Shown here in pieces: positions 28,455 to 38,080 of a stretch of DNA of 64,000 bases. Under the pieces are notes generated by a model. That model was given only the letters and a program-made list of their open reading frames with translations, made no database searches and was not told the DNA's origin. How positions within the stretch are numbered: the stretch's first letter is position 1; the number at the start of each line of letters is the position of its first letter. The position numbers were made by a program, and so were the translations under genes. This DNA is from CAVORD01 sp963698535 (GTDB lineage Bacteria; Bacteroidota; Bacteroidia; Bacteroidales; VadinHA17), in NCBI GenBank assembly GCA_963698535.1, contig CAVORD010000001.1, positions 558,001 to 622,000 of the forward strand, read 5' to 3'.

Positions 28455-29975
28455 ATGAAACCGTTCATCTCTCTTTTCTCCTTCCTGCTTGTTCTTATGG
28501 GTTGTACCGGTAAAAAGAGGGAAAAGCCAAATATCATTTATATCCTTGCCGATGATCTTGGCTATGGTGAGTTAGGGGTATACGGTCAGACAAAAATAGA
28601 AACGCCTAACATTGACAGGTTAGCCGGCAATGGTGTCCTCTTTACCGATCACTACACAGGAGCACCTGTCAGTGCACCGGCAAGATGTATTCTGTTAACC
28701 GGGCTGCATTCCGGTCATGCTCAGGTAAGGGGTAATGATGAATGGGCAGAACGTGGAGATGTATGGAGTTACAGGGCCATGATCGCTGATTCGACCCTGG
28801 AAGGACAAAGACCAATGTCCACCGGAACCATTACTATTGGCACTCTTTTAAGCGATGCCGGCTATAAAACAGCCATTGTCGGAAAGTGGGGGCTGGGAGC
28901 TCCAAATACAGAGAGTATTCCAAACAAAATGGGATTCGACTTTTTTTATGGTTACAACTGCCAGAGGCAGGCACATACCTATTACCCGGTGCATTTGTAT
29001 AAAAATATGGAGAGGGTTTATCTGAATAATGATACTGTTGCTCCTGGAACGAAACTCTCAGGGCTGGAAGATCCATACGATCCGGCATCTTACAGCAGAT
29101 ATGAACTCAATGACTATTCCCCTGATCTGATGTTCCGTGAGATAACCAGTTTTGTTAAGGAGAGTAAAGACGATCCGTTCTTCTTATACTGGGCTACACC
29201 AATACCCCACAATCCTCTTCAGGCTCCACAGGAATGGGTGCAAAAGTACGTTGATAAGTTTGGTGATGAGATGCCTTATGACGGCAGCCGGGGATATTTC
29301 CCTCACCGCTATCCTCATGCTGCGTATGCGGCAATGGTGTCGTATCTCGATGATCAGATTGGCAGGCTGGTTGACCAGTTGAAGGAGTTGGGTATTTATG
29401 AAAATACGATAATAATATTTACCAGTGATAATGGCCCTACATGGTCGGGAGGAGCAGACTCACCATGGTTTGACAGCGCCCGACCGTTCAGAAGTGATGC
29501 CGGATATGGTAAGGGGCACCTTAATGAAGGTGGTATACGGGTTCCTTTAATAGTTTCCTGGCCCCGCGTTGTAAGGAAGGGAACTATATCAAATCATAAA
29601 TGTGCTTTCTGGGATTTACTGCCCACACTTTGCGAAATTGCAGGAACAGATATTCCTGACAGCACAGATGGAATAAGTTTTCTTCCTGCTATAATGGGAA
29701 AGAAACAAAGAGAACATGAATATTTGTATTGGGAATTTCCGGAATCGGGAGGGCAACAGGCTGTAATAACAGGGGAGTGGAAGGCACTCAGAAAAGATAT
29801 GCATAAAGGAAACACCCGGTTTCAACTCTTTAATATTAAAGAAGATCCGGGTGAGACAACTGACGTATCAGATATGCATCCTGATATATTACAACGGGTT
29901 AACGAAATCGTGATAAAAGAACACACAAAATCGTCCAATCCCAGGTGGCAATATAAATTACTTGATGACCAGTAA
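28455..29975 (+). CDS. serine-type sulfatase lipoprotein
   Basis: A 506-aa arylsulfatase-family protein. The N-terminus is a lipoprotein signal with lipobox LMGC (Cys17), so it is likely surface- or periplasm-anchored. The active-site motif is S-A-P-A-R within APVSAPARCILLTG near residue 73. The formylglycine precursor is therefore serine rather than cysteine, which requires an anaerobic sulfatase-maturating enzyme (anSME) encoded elsewhere. Metal ligands are visible in YILADDLGYG and FTSDNGPTW. It removes sulfate esters from a sulfated glycan or other substrate. It has its own promoter; no SusCD pair or anSME lies nearby. Confidence 0.9.
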   Translation: MKPFISLFSFLLVLMGCTGKKREKPNIIYILADDLGYGELGVYGQTKIETPNIDRLAGNGVLFTDHYTGAPVSAPARCILLTGLHSGHAQVRGNDEWAERGDVWSYRAMIADSTLEGQRPMSTGTITIGTLLSDAGYKTAIVGKWGLGAPNTESIPNKMGFDFFYGYNCQRQAHTYYPVHLYKNMERVYLNNDTVAPGTKLSGLEDPYDPASYSRYELNDYSPDLMFREITSFVKESKDDPFFLYWATPIPHNPLQAPQEWVQKYVDKFGDEMPYDGSRGYFPHRYPHAAYAAMVSYLDDQIGRLVDQLKELGIYENTIIIFTSDNGPTWSGGADSPWFDSARPFRSDAGYGKGHLNEGGIRVPLIVSWPRVVRKGTISNHKCAFWDLLPTLCEIAGTDIPDSTDGISFLPAIMGKKQREHEYLYWEFPESGGQQAVITGEWKALRKDMHKGNTRFQLFNIKEDPGETTDVSDMHPDILQRVNEIVIKEHTKSSNPRWQYKLLDDQ

Positions 29976-29990
29976 CTAACCTTGCGGTTG

Positions 29991-30146
29991 CTACAGCTTC
30001 TTGTTGTTCCTGTTAAGATATCTCAACCGGGCCTCTTCCGGGTCCGCATCCATTGAGATATAGATACGCGTCCTGAGGTCTATGATAACCTCCTGCATCT
30101 TTGTAAGATCAGGTGGTTTGTGCTCTTTTTGCTTCTTTTCAAACAT
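29991..30146 (-). CDS. small conserved-looking protein, 51 aa
   Basis: ATG at 30144-30146, stop TAG at 29991-29993. The product begins MFEKKQKEHKPP and ends YLNRNNKKL; it is charged and soluble, with a predicted amphipathic helix (TKMQEVIIDLRTRIYISM). The ATG directly abuts the stop codon of a second tiny frame upstream on the same strand, so the two would be translationally coupled. I do not recognise a domain. Support is codon-like composition and exact abutment with the neighbour, not homology. Confidence 0.5.
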   Translation of the reverse strand: MFEKKQKEHKPPDLTKMQEVIIDLRTRIYISMDADPEEARLRYLNRNNKKL

Positions 30147-30254
30147 CTATCGTTTTCCTGCTCGTTTAGCCTCTTTGGCAGCCCTCTTTTCCTTCAGGCT
30201 CTTTACGGCTGTTTTTTTATTATTCTTTTCCTTTCCTTCCCGCTCCTTTGCCAT
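30147..30254 (-). CDS. lysine/arginine-rich small protein, 35 aa
   Basis: ATG at 30252-30254, TAG at 30147-30149. The product begins MAKEREGKEKNNKKTAV, contains KSLKEKRAAKEAKRAGKR, and is about half Lys, Arg and Glu. Such short, highly basic proteins occur in Bacteroidota genomes as uncharacterised ORFs and could bind nucleic acid. It ends exactly where the 51-aa ORF begins. Function unknown. Confidence 0.45.
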   Translation of the reverse strand: MAKEREGKEKNNKKTAVKSLKEKRAAKEAKRAGKR

Positions 30255-30444
30255 CTTGAGTTTTTTTATTAATGAGTAATATAGGCTTTATTTATCATAG
30301 TATCAAATATCGAGCCATTATTATACATATTTCATTAAATTACAGTTCTTTCCGTCATATTTTAGTAAACAATAACCATTATAAATTGTTCGGACTTTTT
30401 ATAATATCACTTTAAAGGAATTATTAAGGATTGTAGCGATAAGT

Positions 30445-31845
30445 CTATTTCCCGATGCAAAAATTCCTGAAGATGTTACCAAGTATTTCATCGTTGGAAA
30501 TTTCACCTGTTATTTCACCCAAATGGTGAATTGCGTGACGTATGTCAATTGCGATAAGATCTGTTTGCAGTCCATCCCTGAAGCCGTCCAGTACTCTTGT
30601 CAGGCTCTCGGCAACCATCTGTAGTTCAACAAAATGGCGGGTATTCGTTACTATTATGTCAGGCAGTTTTTCCATCCGGCTGTCAATAAAGGAGGGAAGC
30701 TCCTCCAGAAGTCGGGATATGCCTGTTTTGTTCTTTGCCGAGATCAGAACCATCTTTTCATTTGGATCCAATTTGAGCGCCAGAAATTCTTTAAGCTTAC
30801 CCTCACTCGCTATGTCACTCTTGTTTATGGTAACATAGACCCTTTTTTGCCTGTATGCCGGTTTTATTCGTAACTCTTCGAGGGATTCGGCAAGCAACTT
30901 AATATCCGATTGCGCATCAAAAACAAACAATACTATATCAGCTTCATCTATTTTGGCAAAGGATCTGGAAATTCCCAGATTCTCTACCACATCATCTGTC
31001 GATCTTATACCGGCAGTGTCAATAAATCTGAACAGGTGAGCACCTAATCGCATTGTATCTTCAATATAGTCCCGGGTGGTGCCTGGAATCTCCGAAACAA
31101 TAGCCCTCTCTTCATTGAGCAATGAATTAAGGAGTGTCGATTTGCCTGAGTTCGGCCTGCCTGCAATAGCGACAGGTATTCCCTTCTTTATAGCATTCCC
31201 CAACGAAAAGGAGTCGGCCAGTCGTGAGGTCATATCTCTTACCTCCCTCACTGTTTCCAGCAACTGTGACCTGTCGGCAAATTCCACATCTTCCTCTCCG
31301 AAATCCAGTTCCAGTTCAATAAGCGAGGCAAAATCGACCAGTTTTGACCGCAGCTCACGTATCTCTTCCGAGAAACCTCCCTTAAGTTGCTGAATTGCAA
31401 GCTTATGAGCTGCCTCCGACTCCGACGATATAAGATCTGCAACAGCTTCAGCCTGTGAGAGGTCCATCTTGCCGTTCATAAAGGCGCGCCTGGTGAATTC
31501 ACCTGCAGCGGCTACAGAAGCTCCCTTGCTAATTAAAAGATGGATTATTTTGTTAATGATATAAGAAGAACCATGGCATGATATCTCAGCCATATCTTCG
31601 CCGGTGTAGGAGAGGGGGGCACGAAAGATGGTTATGAGTACCTCATCGATCACCTCCTTATCCTCTTTTATTTCTCCAAATGAAACTGTAAATCCGGGTT
31701 GCTCAGACAGCCGCTTAGCCTTGGTCCGGGGGGTAAATATCCCTTCGCAGATACTAATGGCATCGCCTCCGCTAACTCTGATAAGACAAATAGCACTCCC
31801 GGGCTGATTAACAGGTGCACATATGGTTGATTCAGATTGGAGCAT
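30445..31845 (-). CDS. mnmE: tRNA modification GTPase MnmE
   Basis: A 466-aa protein with the MnmE architecture: an N-terminal folate-binding domain (STICAPVNQPGSAICLIRVSG), a helical domain, an inserted G domain (GRPNSGKST, DTAGI, NKSD) and the invariant C-terminal CIGK. With MnmG it installs the 5-carboxymethylaminomethyl group at U34 of tRNAs. The frame stays open 156 bp further upstream, but Met at 31845 is chosen because it gives the family length and start, and a -7 promoter box sits at 31863-31870, inside the longer frame. Confidence 0.93.
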   Translation of the reverse strand: MLQSESTICAPVNQPGSAICLIRVSGGDAISICEGIFTPRTKAKRLSEQPGFTVSFGEIKEDKEVIDEVLITIFRAPLSYTGEDMAEISCHGSSYIINKIIHLLISKGASVAAAGEFTRRAFMNGKMDLSQAEAVADLISSESEAAHKLAIQQLKGGFSEEIRELRSKLVDFASLIELELDFGEEDVEFADRSQLLETVREVRDMTSRLADSFSLGNAIKKGIPVAIAGRPNSGKSTLLNSLLNEERAIVSEIPGTTRDYIEDTMRLGAHLFRFIDTAGIRSTDDVVENLGISRSFAKIDEADIVLFVFDAQSDIKLLAESLEELRIKPAYRQKRVYVTINKSDIASEGKLKEFLALKLDPNEKMVLISAKNKTGISRLLEELPSFIDSRMEKLPDIIVTNTRHFVELQMVAESLTRVLDGFRDGLQTDLIAIDIRHAIHHLGEITGEISNDEILGNIFRNFCIGK

Positions 31846-31862
31846 TTTGTTTTGAAATTCCT

Positions 31863-31870
31863 CAAATGTA
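31863..31870 (-). promoter_or_regulatory. -7 box TACATTTG upstream of mnmE
   Basis: Exact TAnnTTTG on the minus strand, 17 bp before the chosen mnmE ATG. It rules against translation starting at 32001. No convincing -33 element. Confidence 0.5.
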
Positions 31871-32099
31871 GCAAACAATTCTAAAACGAAGAGACGGATA
31901 ACTGCCGGCCGAATAGAAATGACTATAAGGTAATGGCATTTGTCAAGTCTTTTAAGACAAAGCGTATCAATATAATATACTGCATTATACACAATAAACA
32001 TAACAAGAATAGTTGTTAAGTCAACCCCATCTAATTAAGAATAATACAGGTATTGGTTCTCTCTTATTGGTTTCTTCGTAAAAACGAATTAATGAAGCG

Positions 32100-33281
32100 A
32101 TGAAAGAAGTTGTAATAGTCTCAGCCGTAAGGACGGCAATCGGAAATTTTAACGGCGGCCTTTCGTCACTGTCGGCAGTGGATCTTGGCGTTTTGGCAGC
32201 ATCTGAAGCAATTAAGAGAGCCGGCATTGACCCTTCAGCCATTGATGAATCAATTGTAGGTAACATATTATCAGCCGGGCTTGGTCAGAATATTGCCCGA
32301 CAGATATCGGTAAGGTCAGGTTTACCTGTTTCCTCCCCGGCAATGACAATCAACAAGCTTTGTGGATCGGGATTGAGATCTGTAAGTATGGCAGCCCAGT
32401 TTATTATGCTGGGTGACGCAGATGTTGTTCTTGCAGGGGGAACAGAAAGTATGACGAATGCACCGTATCTTTTGAGAAATGCCAGAAATGGATTCAGGAT
32501 GGGTCATGGTGAGATAACCGATAGCATGATAAGTGATGGACTAACCGACTCATTCAATGATTATCATATGGGTATTACAGCAGAGAATATCGCAGAAAGA
32601 TGGGCCATTACAAGAGAGGAGCAGGATAATTTCGCCCTGGAGAGTCAGAAGAAAGCTGAGATGGCTCAGAGTTCAGGCCGATTTACTGACGAGATAGTAC
32701 CAGTTGAGATACCACAGAAGAGGGGAGAACCTGTTATATTCAATACCGATGAATTTCCAAAAAAAGGATTAACGATTGAGCAACTGGCAAAATTAAGGCC
32801 GGCATTTAAGAAGGATGGAACAGTAACTGCAGGTAATGCTTCCGGTATCAATGACGGGGCTGCGATGCTAATTGTTATGTCGGCTGATAAGGCCAGAGAT
32901 TTGGGACTTAAGCCACTTGTGAGGATAGTTTCGTATGGCAATGCAGGACTTGACCCGGCAATAATGGGTTGGGGTCCGGTTCCGGCAACACAAAATGCCC
33001 TCAAAAAAGCTAAAATGAGTATCGGAGATATAGACCTTATTGAAGCCAACGAAGCATTTGCAGCCCAATCGATTGCTGTAATGAGAGACCTTAAGGCCGA
33101 CACCGGACGTGTAAATGTAAACGGTGGAGCAATTGCCCTGGGCCATCCAATTGGTGCTTCGGGTGCCAGAATCCTTACAACCCTTATTTATGAGATGAAG
33201 AAGCGTGGCTCTTCAACCGGACTGGCAACCCTCTGCATCGGAGGTGGTATGGGTATCTCTATGATTGTCGAGAATCTTTAA
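32100..33281 (+). CDS. acetyl-CoA C-acetyltransferase (thiolase)
   Basis: A 393-aa thiolase, the usual length for biosynthetic/degradative acetoacetyl-CoA thiolase. The nucleophile is Cys88 in INKLCGSGLRSV; His is in GGAIALGHPIGASGAR near residue 350; the second Cys is in LATLCIGGGMG near 380. It interconverts two acetyl-CoA and acetoacetyl-CoA (or longer 3-ketoacyl-CoA). It heads a rightward gene set including SDR, symporter, CoA-transferase and two KAS-III-like proteins, so it likely works on CoA esters formed from an imported acid. Confidence 0.92.
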   Translation: MKEVVIVSAVRTAIGNFNGGLSSLSAVDLGVLAASEAIKRAGIDPSAIDESIVGNILSAGLGQNIARQISVRSGLPVSSPAMTINKLCGSGLRSVSMAAQFIMLGDADVVLAGGTESMTNAPYLLRNARNGFRMGHGEITDSMISDGLTDSFNDYHMGITAENIAERWAITREEQDNFALESQKKAEMAQSSGRFTDEIVPVEIPQKRGEPVIFNTDEFPKKGLTIEQLAKLRPAFKKDGTVTAGNASGINDGAAMLIVMSADKARDLGLKPLVRIVSYGNAGLDPAIMGWGPVPATQNALKKAKMSIGDIDLIEANEAFAAQSIAVMRDLKADTGRVNVNGGAIALGHPIGASGARILTTLIYEMKKRGSSTGLATLCIGGGMGISMIVENL

Positions 33282-33320
33282 TTAATTTCAAATTATTAAA
33301 ACATATATAATATTTCACCT

Positions 33321-34064
33321 ATGAAACGTCTTGAAAACAGAATAGCAATTATCACCGGAGGTGCCGATGGTTTCGGACTGGCCGGTGCCGTTAAGTTCGC
33401 CTCCGAAGGTGCCCTGGTAATAATATGGGATATGAATGAGGAGAAAGGCAAATCTGCTGTTTCCCTTATCGAATCTCAAAAGGGCAAAGCAGAATTTGTG
33501 AAGGTTAATACAGCCGACTTCAAAATGGTTGAAAATGCTGCAAACACAGCCTTTCAGAAACATGGAAAAATAGACATTCTTGTTAACAATGCCGGAATAA
33601 CAAGGGATTCTTCACTTAAGAAAATGAGTCCGGAACAGTGGCAAGAGGTAATCGATGTTAATCTTACCGGTGTCTTCAACTGTACCAAGTGCGTTAGTTC
33701 ATTCATGCTTGATAAAGGATATGGCAGAATCATTAATACTTCATCGGTCGTGGCACTTTACGGTAACTTCGGACAGACTAACTATGTTGCTTCAAAAGCC
33801 GGACTAATAGGTATGACAAAAACACTGGCCCGTGAGTTTGGCCGGAAGGGAATAACTGTTAATGCAGTAGCTCCCGGCTTCATAGCGACCGACATGGTTA
33901 AAAAGATGCCTGAGAATGTTTTGAAGGCAATGGAAGAGAAGATTCCGGTAGGAAGATTAGGTAAACCAGAGGAGATCGCCTCTGCTTATCTGTTCCTGGC
34001 GAGCGACGATGCTGCCTACATCAATGGTGCTGTTTTAAGTGTGGATGGCGGGATAACTATTTGA
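33321..34064 (+). CDS. SDR, 3-oxoacyl-(ACP/CoA) reductase-like
   Basis: A 247-aa classical SDR of FabG/PhaB type. Cofactor motif is TGGADGFG, followed by NNAG, catalytic Ser in TSSVVALYG and YVASK; the C-terminus ends NGAVLSVDGG. Next to a thiolase 39 bp upstream, it probably reduces or oxidises a 3-oxoacyl-CoA/3-hydroxyacyl-CoA pair, as in thiolase-PhaB couples. A second FabG-like gene lies at 50791, which is more like the housekeeping enzyme. The glycine motif GGADGFG is slightly unusual (GASxGIG is common). Confidence 0.86.
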   Translation: MKRLENRIAIITGGADGFGLAGAVKFASEGALVIIWDMNEEKGKSAVSLIESQKGKAEFVKVNTADFKMVENAANTAFQKHGKIDILVNNAGITRDSSLKKMSPEQWQEVIDVNLTGVFNCTKCVSSFMLDKGYGRIINTSSVVALYGNFGQTNYVASKAGLIGMTKTLAREFGRKGITVNAVAPGFIATDMVKKMPENVLKAMEEKIPVGRLGKPEEIASAYLFLASDDAAYINGAVLSVDGGITI

Positions 34065-34130
34065 TCTGAAAGGCTTGAAAAGAGCGCCAATTACATACAT
34101 TTGAGAGTAATAATTAAAAGATAAGTTATA

Positions 34131-35684
34131 ATGGCAACAAATGAGCAGGTAATTGGAACCTGGATACTAATTGCTCTGTACGCGAGTATAATACTGTTCT
34201 TTGTTATCAGGGGTGCGCTTAAGATCAAGAACATTAAGGATTACGCCGTAGGAACGCAAAATTTCTCTCCTTACTTTGTAGGATTATCACTTGCAGCGGC
34301 AATGACATCGGCTGCTACTTTCGTAATAAACCCCGGACTGATAGCTACTTATGGTATAAGCGGGGTTATCTCTTTTGGGATCGTTTTCCCTCTGGCTACC
34401 GTCACATCGCTTATTGTACTTACAAAAAGCTTCAGGAAATATGGTGAGTCGGTGAGTGCTGTTTCCCTGGCAAGCTGGATCGGACGAAGGTATAAGAGTA
34501 AAGGGTTCTCACTGTTTATTGCTTTTCTCTCTGTACTGCTCATAACTTTCATCGTTCTTATTCTTGTCGCTCTGACCAAGGTTTTTTCAAAGGCTCTCAA
34601 TACAAACGAGATACTAACCCTGACAGCTATTGTTGTTTTTGTTTTTGGGTATATGATGTTCGGAGGGGCAAATTCGATGGTTTATACGAATGCTATTCAG
34701 GCTGGAATTATGGTTATTGTAGCTGCTTTGCTGCTTTATTCAGGTCATGAGTTCCTTAGTGAGGGACTGGGAGCATTCTTCGCTAAACTGTCTGCTATAG
34801 ACGGTGATCTTGTTAAGGCTACAAACCCGCGAAGTCCATTGTTCAGAGATTATTATGAGATAATCTTCACTCAACTGATTGTCGGAGCTGCTGTTGTTTG
34901 TCAGCCCCACATCATAACTAAGTCGCTTCTGCTTAAAAAGGAGAGTGATGTAAATAAATTCCTCGTCACCTCCATTGTGGCAGAATTGCTTTTCTTCTCC
35001 GTTGTAATAGTTGGACTATATGCCCGCCTTTCCTTTCCTGATCTTATGGTGGAGGGCCGGCCACTGATGAACGATGGTATAATACCCTCATATGTAATTA
35101 GTGCTTTCTCTAACGGATGGGTTGCGGTAATTGTGGGGCTCTTTGTAATACTAGGACTCATCAGCGCAGGCATGTCTACCCTCGAAGGACTCATACAATC
35201 GATCAGTACAACCATAACCTCCGATATTGTTAACCCGCTGGCCGGATCGCTGATAAAAAATGAGCGCTCCTTTATCCTCATAAACAGAGTAATAATAGTG
35301 GCATTGGCAATTGCATCCTTCGTTATTGCCCGCGACCAGCTGCTTAATCCAAAGCTAAGTGTAGCGATACTGGCCCAGAATGGAGTTTATGCTTACTTCT
35401 CAGTGATCTTTATGCCCATCGTCCTTGGCATCTTTGGCCGGAATGTGGGTCTTAAAGCACCACTGTACGCCTCCTTTACTGCCGTGATCACTCACTTCTC
35501 GGTATATTATTTTATTCCATGGCTCGTCACAGGTGGCTACATTGACCTGGGAACATTCAACACCTATTTCGAAGGGGCCGTACGCAATCCTGCTATTGCC
35601 GCCTCAACAGCAATTGTCCTGTCGGTGCTGACAGGCCTCTCTGTTCACCTTTTAAGTAACAGAAGAGCAGAATCTAACAGTTAA
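34131..35684 (+). CDS. sodium:solute symporter (SSS family)
   Basis: A 517-aa transporter with about 13 hydrophobic segments. It fits the SSS/ActP-PanF group: N-terminal DYAVGTQNFSPYFVG, LAAAMTSAATFVINPG near residue 55, and the GGANSMVYTNAIQ segment near 180. It couples Na+ entry to uptake of a small solute, often a carboxylate. Lying inside a CoA-metabolism gene set and just before a CoA-transferase, it is a good candidate to import the acid that the set metabolises. Start ATG at 34131 is the first Met of the frame. Confidence 0.88.
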   Translation: MATNEQVIGTWILIALYASIILFFVIRGALKIKNIKDYAVGTQNFSPYFVGLSLAAAMTSAATFVINPGLIATYGISGVISFGIVFPLATVTSLIVLTKSFRKYGESVSAVSLASWIGRRYKSKGFSLFIAFLSVLLITFIVLILVALTKVFSKALNTNEILTLTAIVVFVFGYMMFGGANSMVYTNAIQAGIMVIVAALLLYSGHEFLSEGLGAFFAKLSAIDGDLVKATNPRSPLFRDYYEIIFTQLIVGAAVVCQPHIITKSLLLKKESDVNKFLVTSIVAELLFFSVVIVGLYARLSFPDLMVEGRPLMNDGIIPSYVISAFSNGWVAVIVGLFVILGLISAGMSTLEGLIQSISTTITSDIVNPLAGSLIKNERSFILINRVIIVALAIASFVIARDQLLNPKLSVAILAQNGVYAYFSVIFMPIVLGIFGRNVGLKAPLYASFTAVITHFSVYYFIPWLVTGGYIDLGTFNTYFEGAVRNPAIAASTAIVLSVLTGLSVHLLSNRRAESNS

Positions 35685-35694
35685 TAAAAGAGGG

Positions 35695-37005
35695 ATGAAA
35701 GACTATCAGAAGATCTACAGGGACAAGTTAATTTCACTTCAAAAAGTTGCTGATCTCATAAAGAGCAACTCCGATATTATTGTTGCCCAATGTGCTTCAG
35801 AGCCTCAGGGATGTATGTCCAATTTTCATCTTGCTGCAGAAAGGGTGACCAATGTCAGTGTCTATTCCGTACTTACACTTAAGCCTTATGATTTTTACAT
35901 GAAGCCTGAAATGAAAGGCCATTTTGAGCTTTGCAGCTGGTTTCATGCCGATGGGGCAAGGCAGGCAGTTAAGGCTGGAGCGGGAACAGTAACATTTGTT
36001 CCGAATATGCTGCACAGGGCTGCAACCGACAGGCTTAAAGTAAGAAAACCACATATGTTTGTCGGAACCTGTACCCCGCCCGATGATAAAGGTTTTGTAT
36101 CTCTTTCCCTGGGTATAACCTATGAAAAGGACATTATTGAAAATTCAGAAGTAGTTATCCTGGAAGTTAATGATAAGCTGCCCAGGACATTCGGCGACAC
36201 GCACCTGCATATAACCGATGTAAGCTATTTTGTTGAGAATTCACAGATACCACCGGTGCTGCCATCTCCGGAACCTGATGATATTGCAATGAAGATAGGT
36301 GCTAATATTGCAGGACTAATTGAAGACGGATCGACGATTCAGCTTGGAATAGGCGAAATCCCGAACGCTGCAGCATTATCACTGATGGGTAAAAGGGACC
36401 TGGGCGTGCATACTGAAATGTTTGTCGATTCGATGATGGAACTTTATGAGGCCGGAGTGATAACCAATAAGAAGAAGAGCTTCTACAAAGACAAGTTCGT
36501 TTGTACTTTCGCGATGGGATCGGAGAAGATGTACCGATGGCTTGACAATAATCCTGCCGTGGAATTTCTAAGGGGCAGAATTGTGAACGACCCATGCGTT
36601 ATTAAGCAGAATTCAAAGATGGTCTCAATAAATACCTGTCTGATGATTGATTTTTCCGGTCAGGTATCGAGCGAGTCGATAGGAACAACACAATATTCAG
36701 GTACAGGAGGGCAGACAGATACTGCAATTGGCGCAATATCAGGAACTGACGGGAAAGGTAAGTCAATTATCGCCTGTCGGTCAACAGCCAGAAAAGGGAC
36801 GGTCTCAACTATCGTTCCGGTACTGCCGGAAGGAAGTGCTGTTTCACTGCACAGAAGTAACACAGACTATGTCGTAACAGAATTCGGAAGCGCTCGTCTT
36901 ACCGGATTGAATGTAAAGGAAAGAACAAGGGCTCTTATTGGCATTTCCCACCCCGGCTTCAGGGAAGAACTCACCGAAAAGGCCCAAAAGATGGGTTACC
37001 TGTAA
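35695..37005 (+). CDS. acetyl-CoA hydrolase/CoA-transferase family protein
   Basis: A 436-aa class I CoA-transferase of the acetyl-CoA hydrolase/4-hydroxybutyrate-CoA-transferase type. Visible are IQLGIGEIPNAAAL near residue 215, the catalytic Glu in VHTEMFVDSMMEL near residue 242, and the C-terminal DYVVTEFGSARLTG. It moves CoA between acetyl- or butyryl-CoA and a free carboxylate, activating it without ATP. It begins 10 bp after the symporter stop, suggesting uptake followed directly by activation of the same acid. Confidence 0.9.
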   Translation: MKDYQKIYRDKLISLQKVADLIKSNSDIIVAQCASEPQGCMSNFHLAAERVTNVSVYSVLTLKPYDFYMKPEMKGHFELCSWFHADGARQAVKAGAGTVTFVPNMLHRAATDRLKVRKPHMFVGTCTPPDDKGFVSLSLGITYEKDIIENSEVVILEVNDKLPRTFGDTHLHITDVSYFVENSQIPPVLPSPEPDDIAMKIGANIAGLIEDGSTIQLGIGEIPNAAALSLMGKRDLGVHTEMFVDSMMELYEAGVITNKKKSFYKDKFVCTFAMGSEKMYRWLDNNPAVEFLRGRIVNDPCVIKQNSKMVSINTCLMIDFSGQVSSESIGTTQYSGTGGQTDTAIGAISGTDGKGKSIIACRSTARKGTVSTIVPVLPEGSAVSLHRSNTDYVVTEFGSARLTGLNVKERTRALIGISHPGFREELTEKAQKMGYL

Positions 37006-37069
37006 GAATTATACCGGGAAGTGTAAGCACACGCTAATGTGCTGTTGTTAAAAGTAATAAAGTGATATT

Positions 37070-38077
37070 ATGATACCAGTAAGAATAGCAGGTACAGGGT
37101 TTTACGCTCCGGGAGAGGCGATCGATAATTCGGAGCTTAAAAAACTTGTTTCGATTGATTTCGACAGTGAGAAAATAGAGAATAAACTGGGAATCTATAA
37201 GCGCCATATTGCAGGTCTGAGAGGAATAGATGAGACCACTGCAGACTTTGCAACAAAAGCTGCCTTAAATGCTATTGAGGATGCAGGTATTAAGACCGAC
37301 GATATCGGTCTGTTCATTGTTGGAACAGATACTCCTGAATATATCTCGCCGGCCACCTCTGTCATTCTTCAGGGCCGGATACAGGGCTCCGAAAAATGGA
37401 CCTCTACATTTGATGTAAACGCTTCATGCGCAAGCTTTTCAATAGCATTTGATACTGCTGTAAGAATTATGGGCTCCGATCGCTCCATACGTTACGGAGT
37501 AGTGGTGGGGGTATACAACATGCCCGCATTTATTCGTGAAGGTGATACATTTTCCTATCCGATATTTGCTGACGGTGCGGGGGCGATTGTACTTGAGAGA
37601 AAATACGACCAGGATTCAGTATATATCGCCGGACAACAATTAACTGACGGAACGCAGTGGAATTTTATTGGCATTTATGCCGGTGGATCAAAAATTCCTG
37701 TTACAAATGAAGTTATTGCTAAGGGTGAAAACGGACTGCTTAGTCTTCAGCCTTTGCCAGGCGACAGGAATGTAAGGCTCTGGCCAATGGTTATCGACCA
37801 GTTGCTCAAAAAGAGAGAGATGGAACGCGATGATGTCGATCACTTCTTTTTTACGCAGATCAACAGATCAGTGATCGAGAAGGTAATGACTGAATTGGAT
37901 CAATCCATGGAAAAGACAACAATGGTTATGGACAGGTATGGTTATACAGGATCGGCATGCATACCTATGGCTTTTCACCAGGCCGTTAAGGATGGTAAAG
38001 TGAAACGAGGCGATAAAATATTGTTTATGGCATCAGGGGCCGGCCTCTCTGTTGGCAGTAATCTTTTTATATACTAA
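37070..38077 (+). CDS. ketoacyl-synthase-III-like protein with altered catalytic triad (A)
   Basis: A 335-aa thiolase-superfamily protein related to FabH. Cys120 (VNASCASFSIAF) is at the nucleophile position. The FabH histidine motif (HQAN) reads FTQIN here, so the His is lost, and the third position (NTS in FabH) reads YTGSACIP, so the Asn is lost. Overall C-terminal layout (GDKILFMASGAGLSVGS) is kept. It is followed after 3 bp by a second, different KAS-III-like gene. It may form a heterodimer with that protein and transfer or hydrolyse an acyl group rather than perform a standard decarboxylative condensation. Substrate unknown. Confidence 0.82.
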   Translation: MIPVRIAGTGFYAPGEAIDNSELKKLVSIDFDSEKIENKLGIYKRHIAGLRGIDETTADFATKAALNAIEDAGIKTDDIGLFIVGTDTPEYISPATSVILQGRIQGSEKWTSTFDVNASCASFSIAFDTAVRIMGSDRSIRYGVVVGVYNMPAFIREGDTFSYPIFADGAGAIVLERKYDQDSVYIAGQQLTDGTQWNFIGIYAGGSKIPVTNEVIAKGENGLLSLQPLPGDRNVRLWPMVIDQLLKKREMERDDVDHFFFTQINRSVIEKVMTELDQSMEKTTMVMDRYGYTGSACIPMAFHQAVKDGKVKRGDKILFMASGAGLSVGSNLFIY

Positions 38078-38080
38078 AAC

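Noticed and set aside
32075..32088. TTCGT-AAAA-ACGAA palindrome just upstream of the thiolase gene
   Set aside because: Only five bp in each arm, in AT-rich DNA; expected by chance and not positioned as a terminator.
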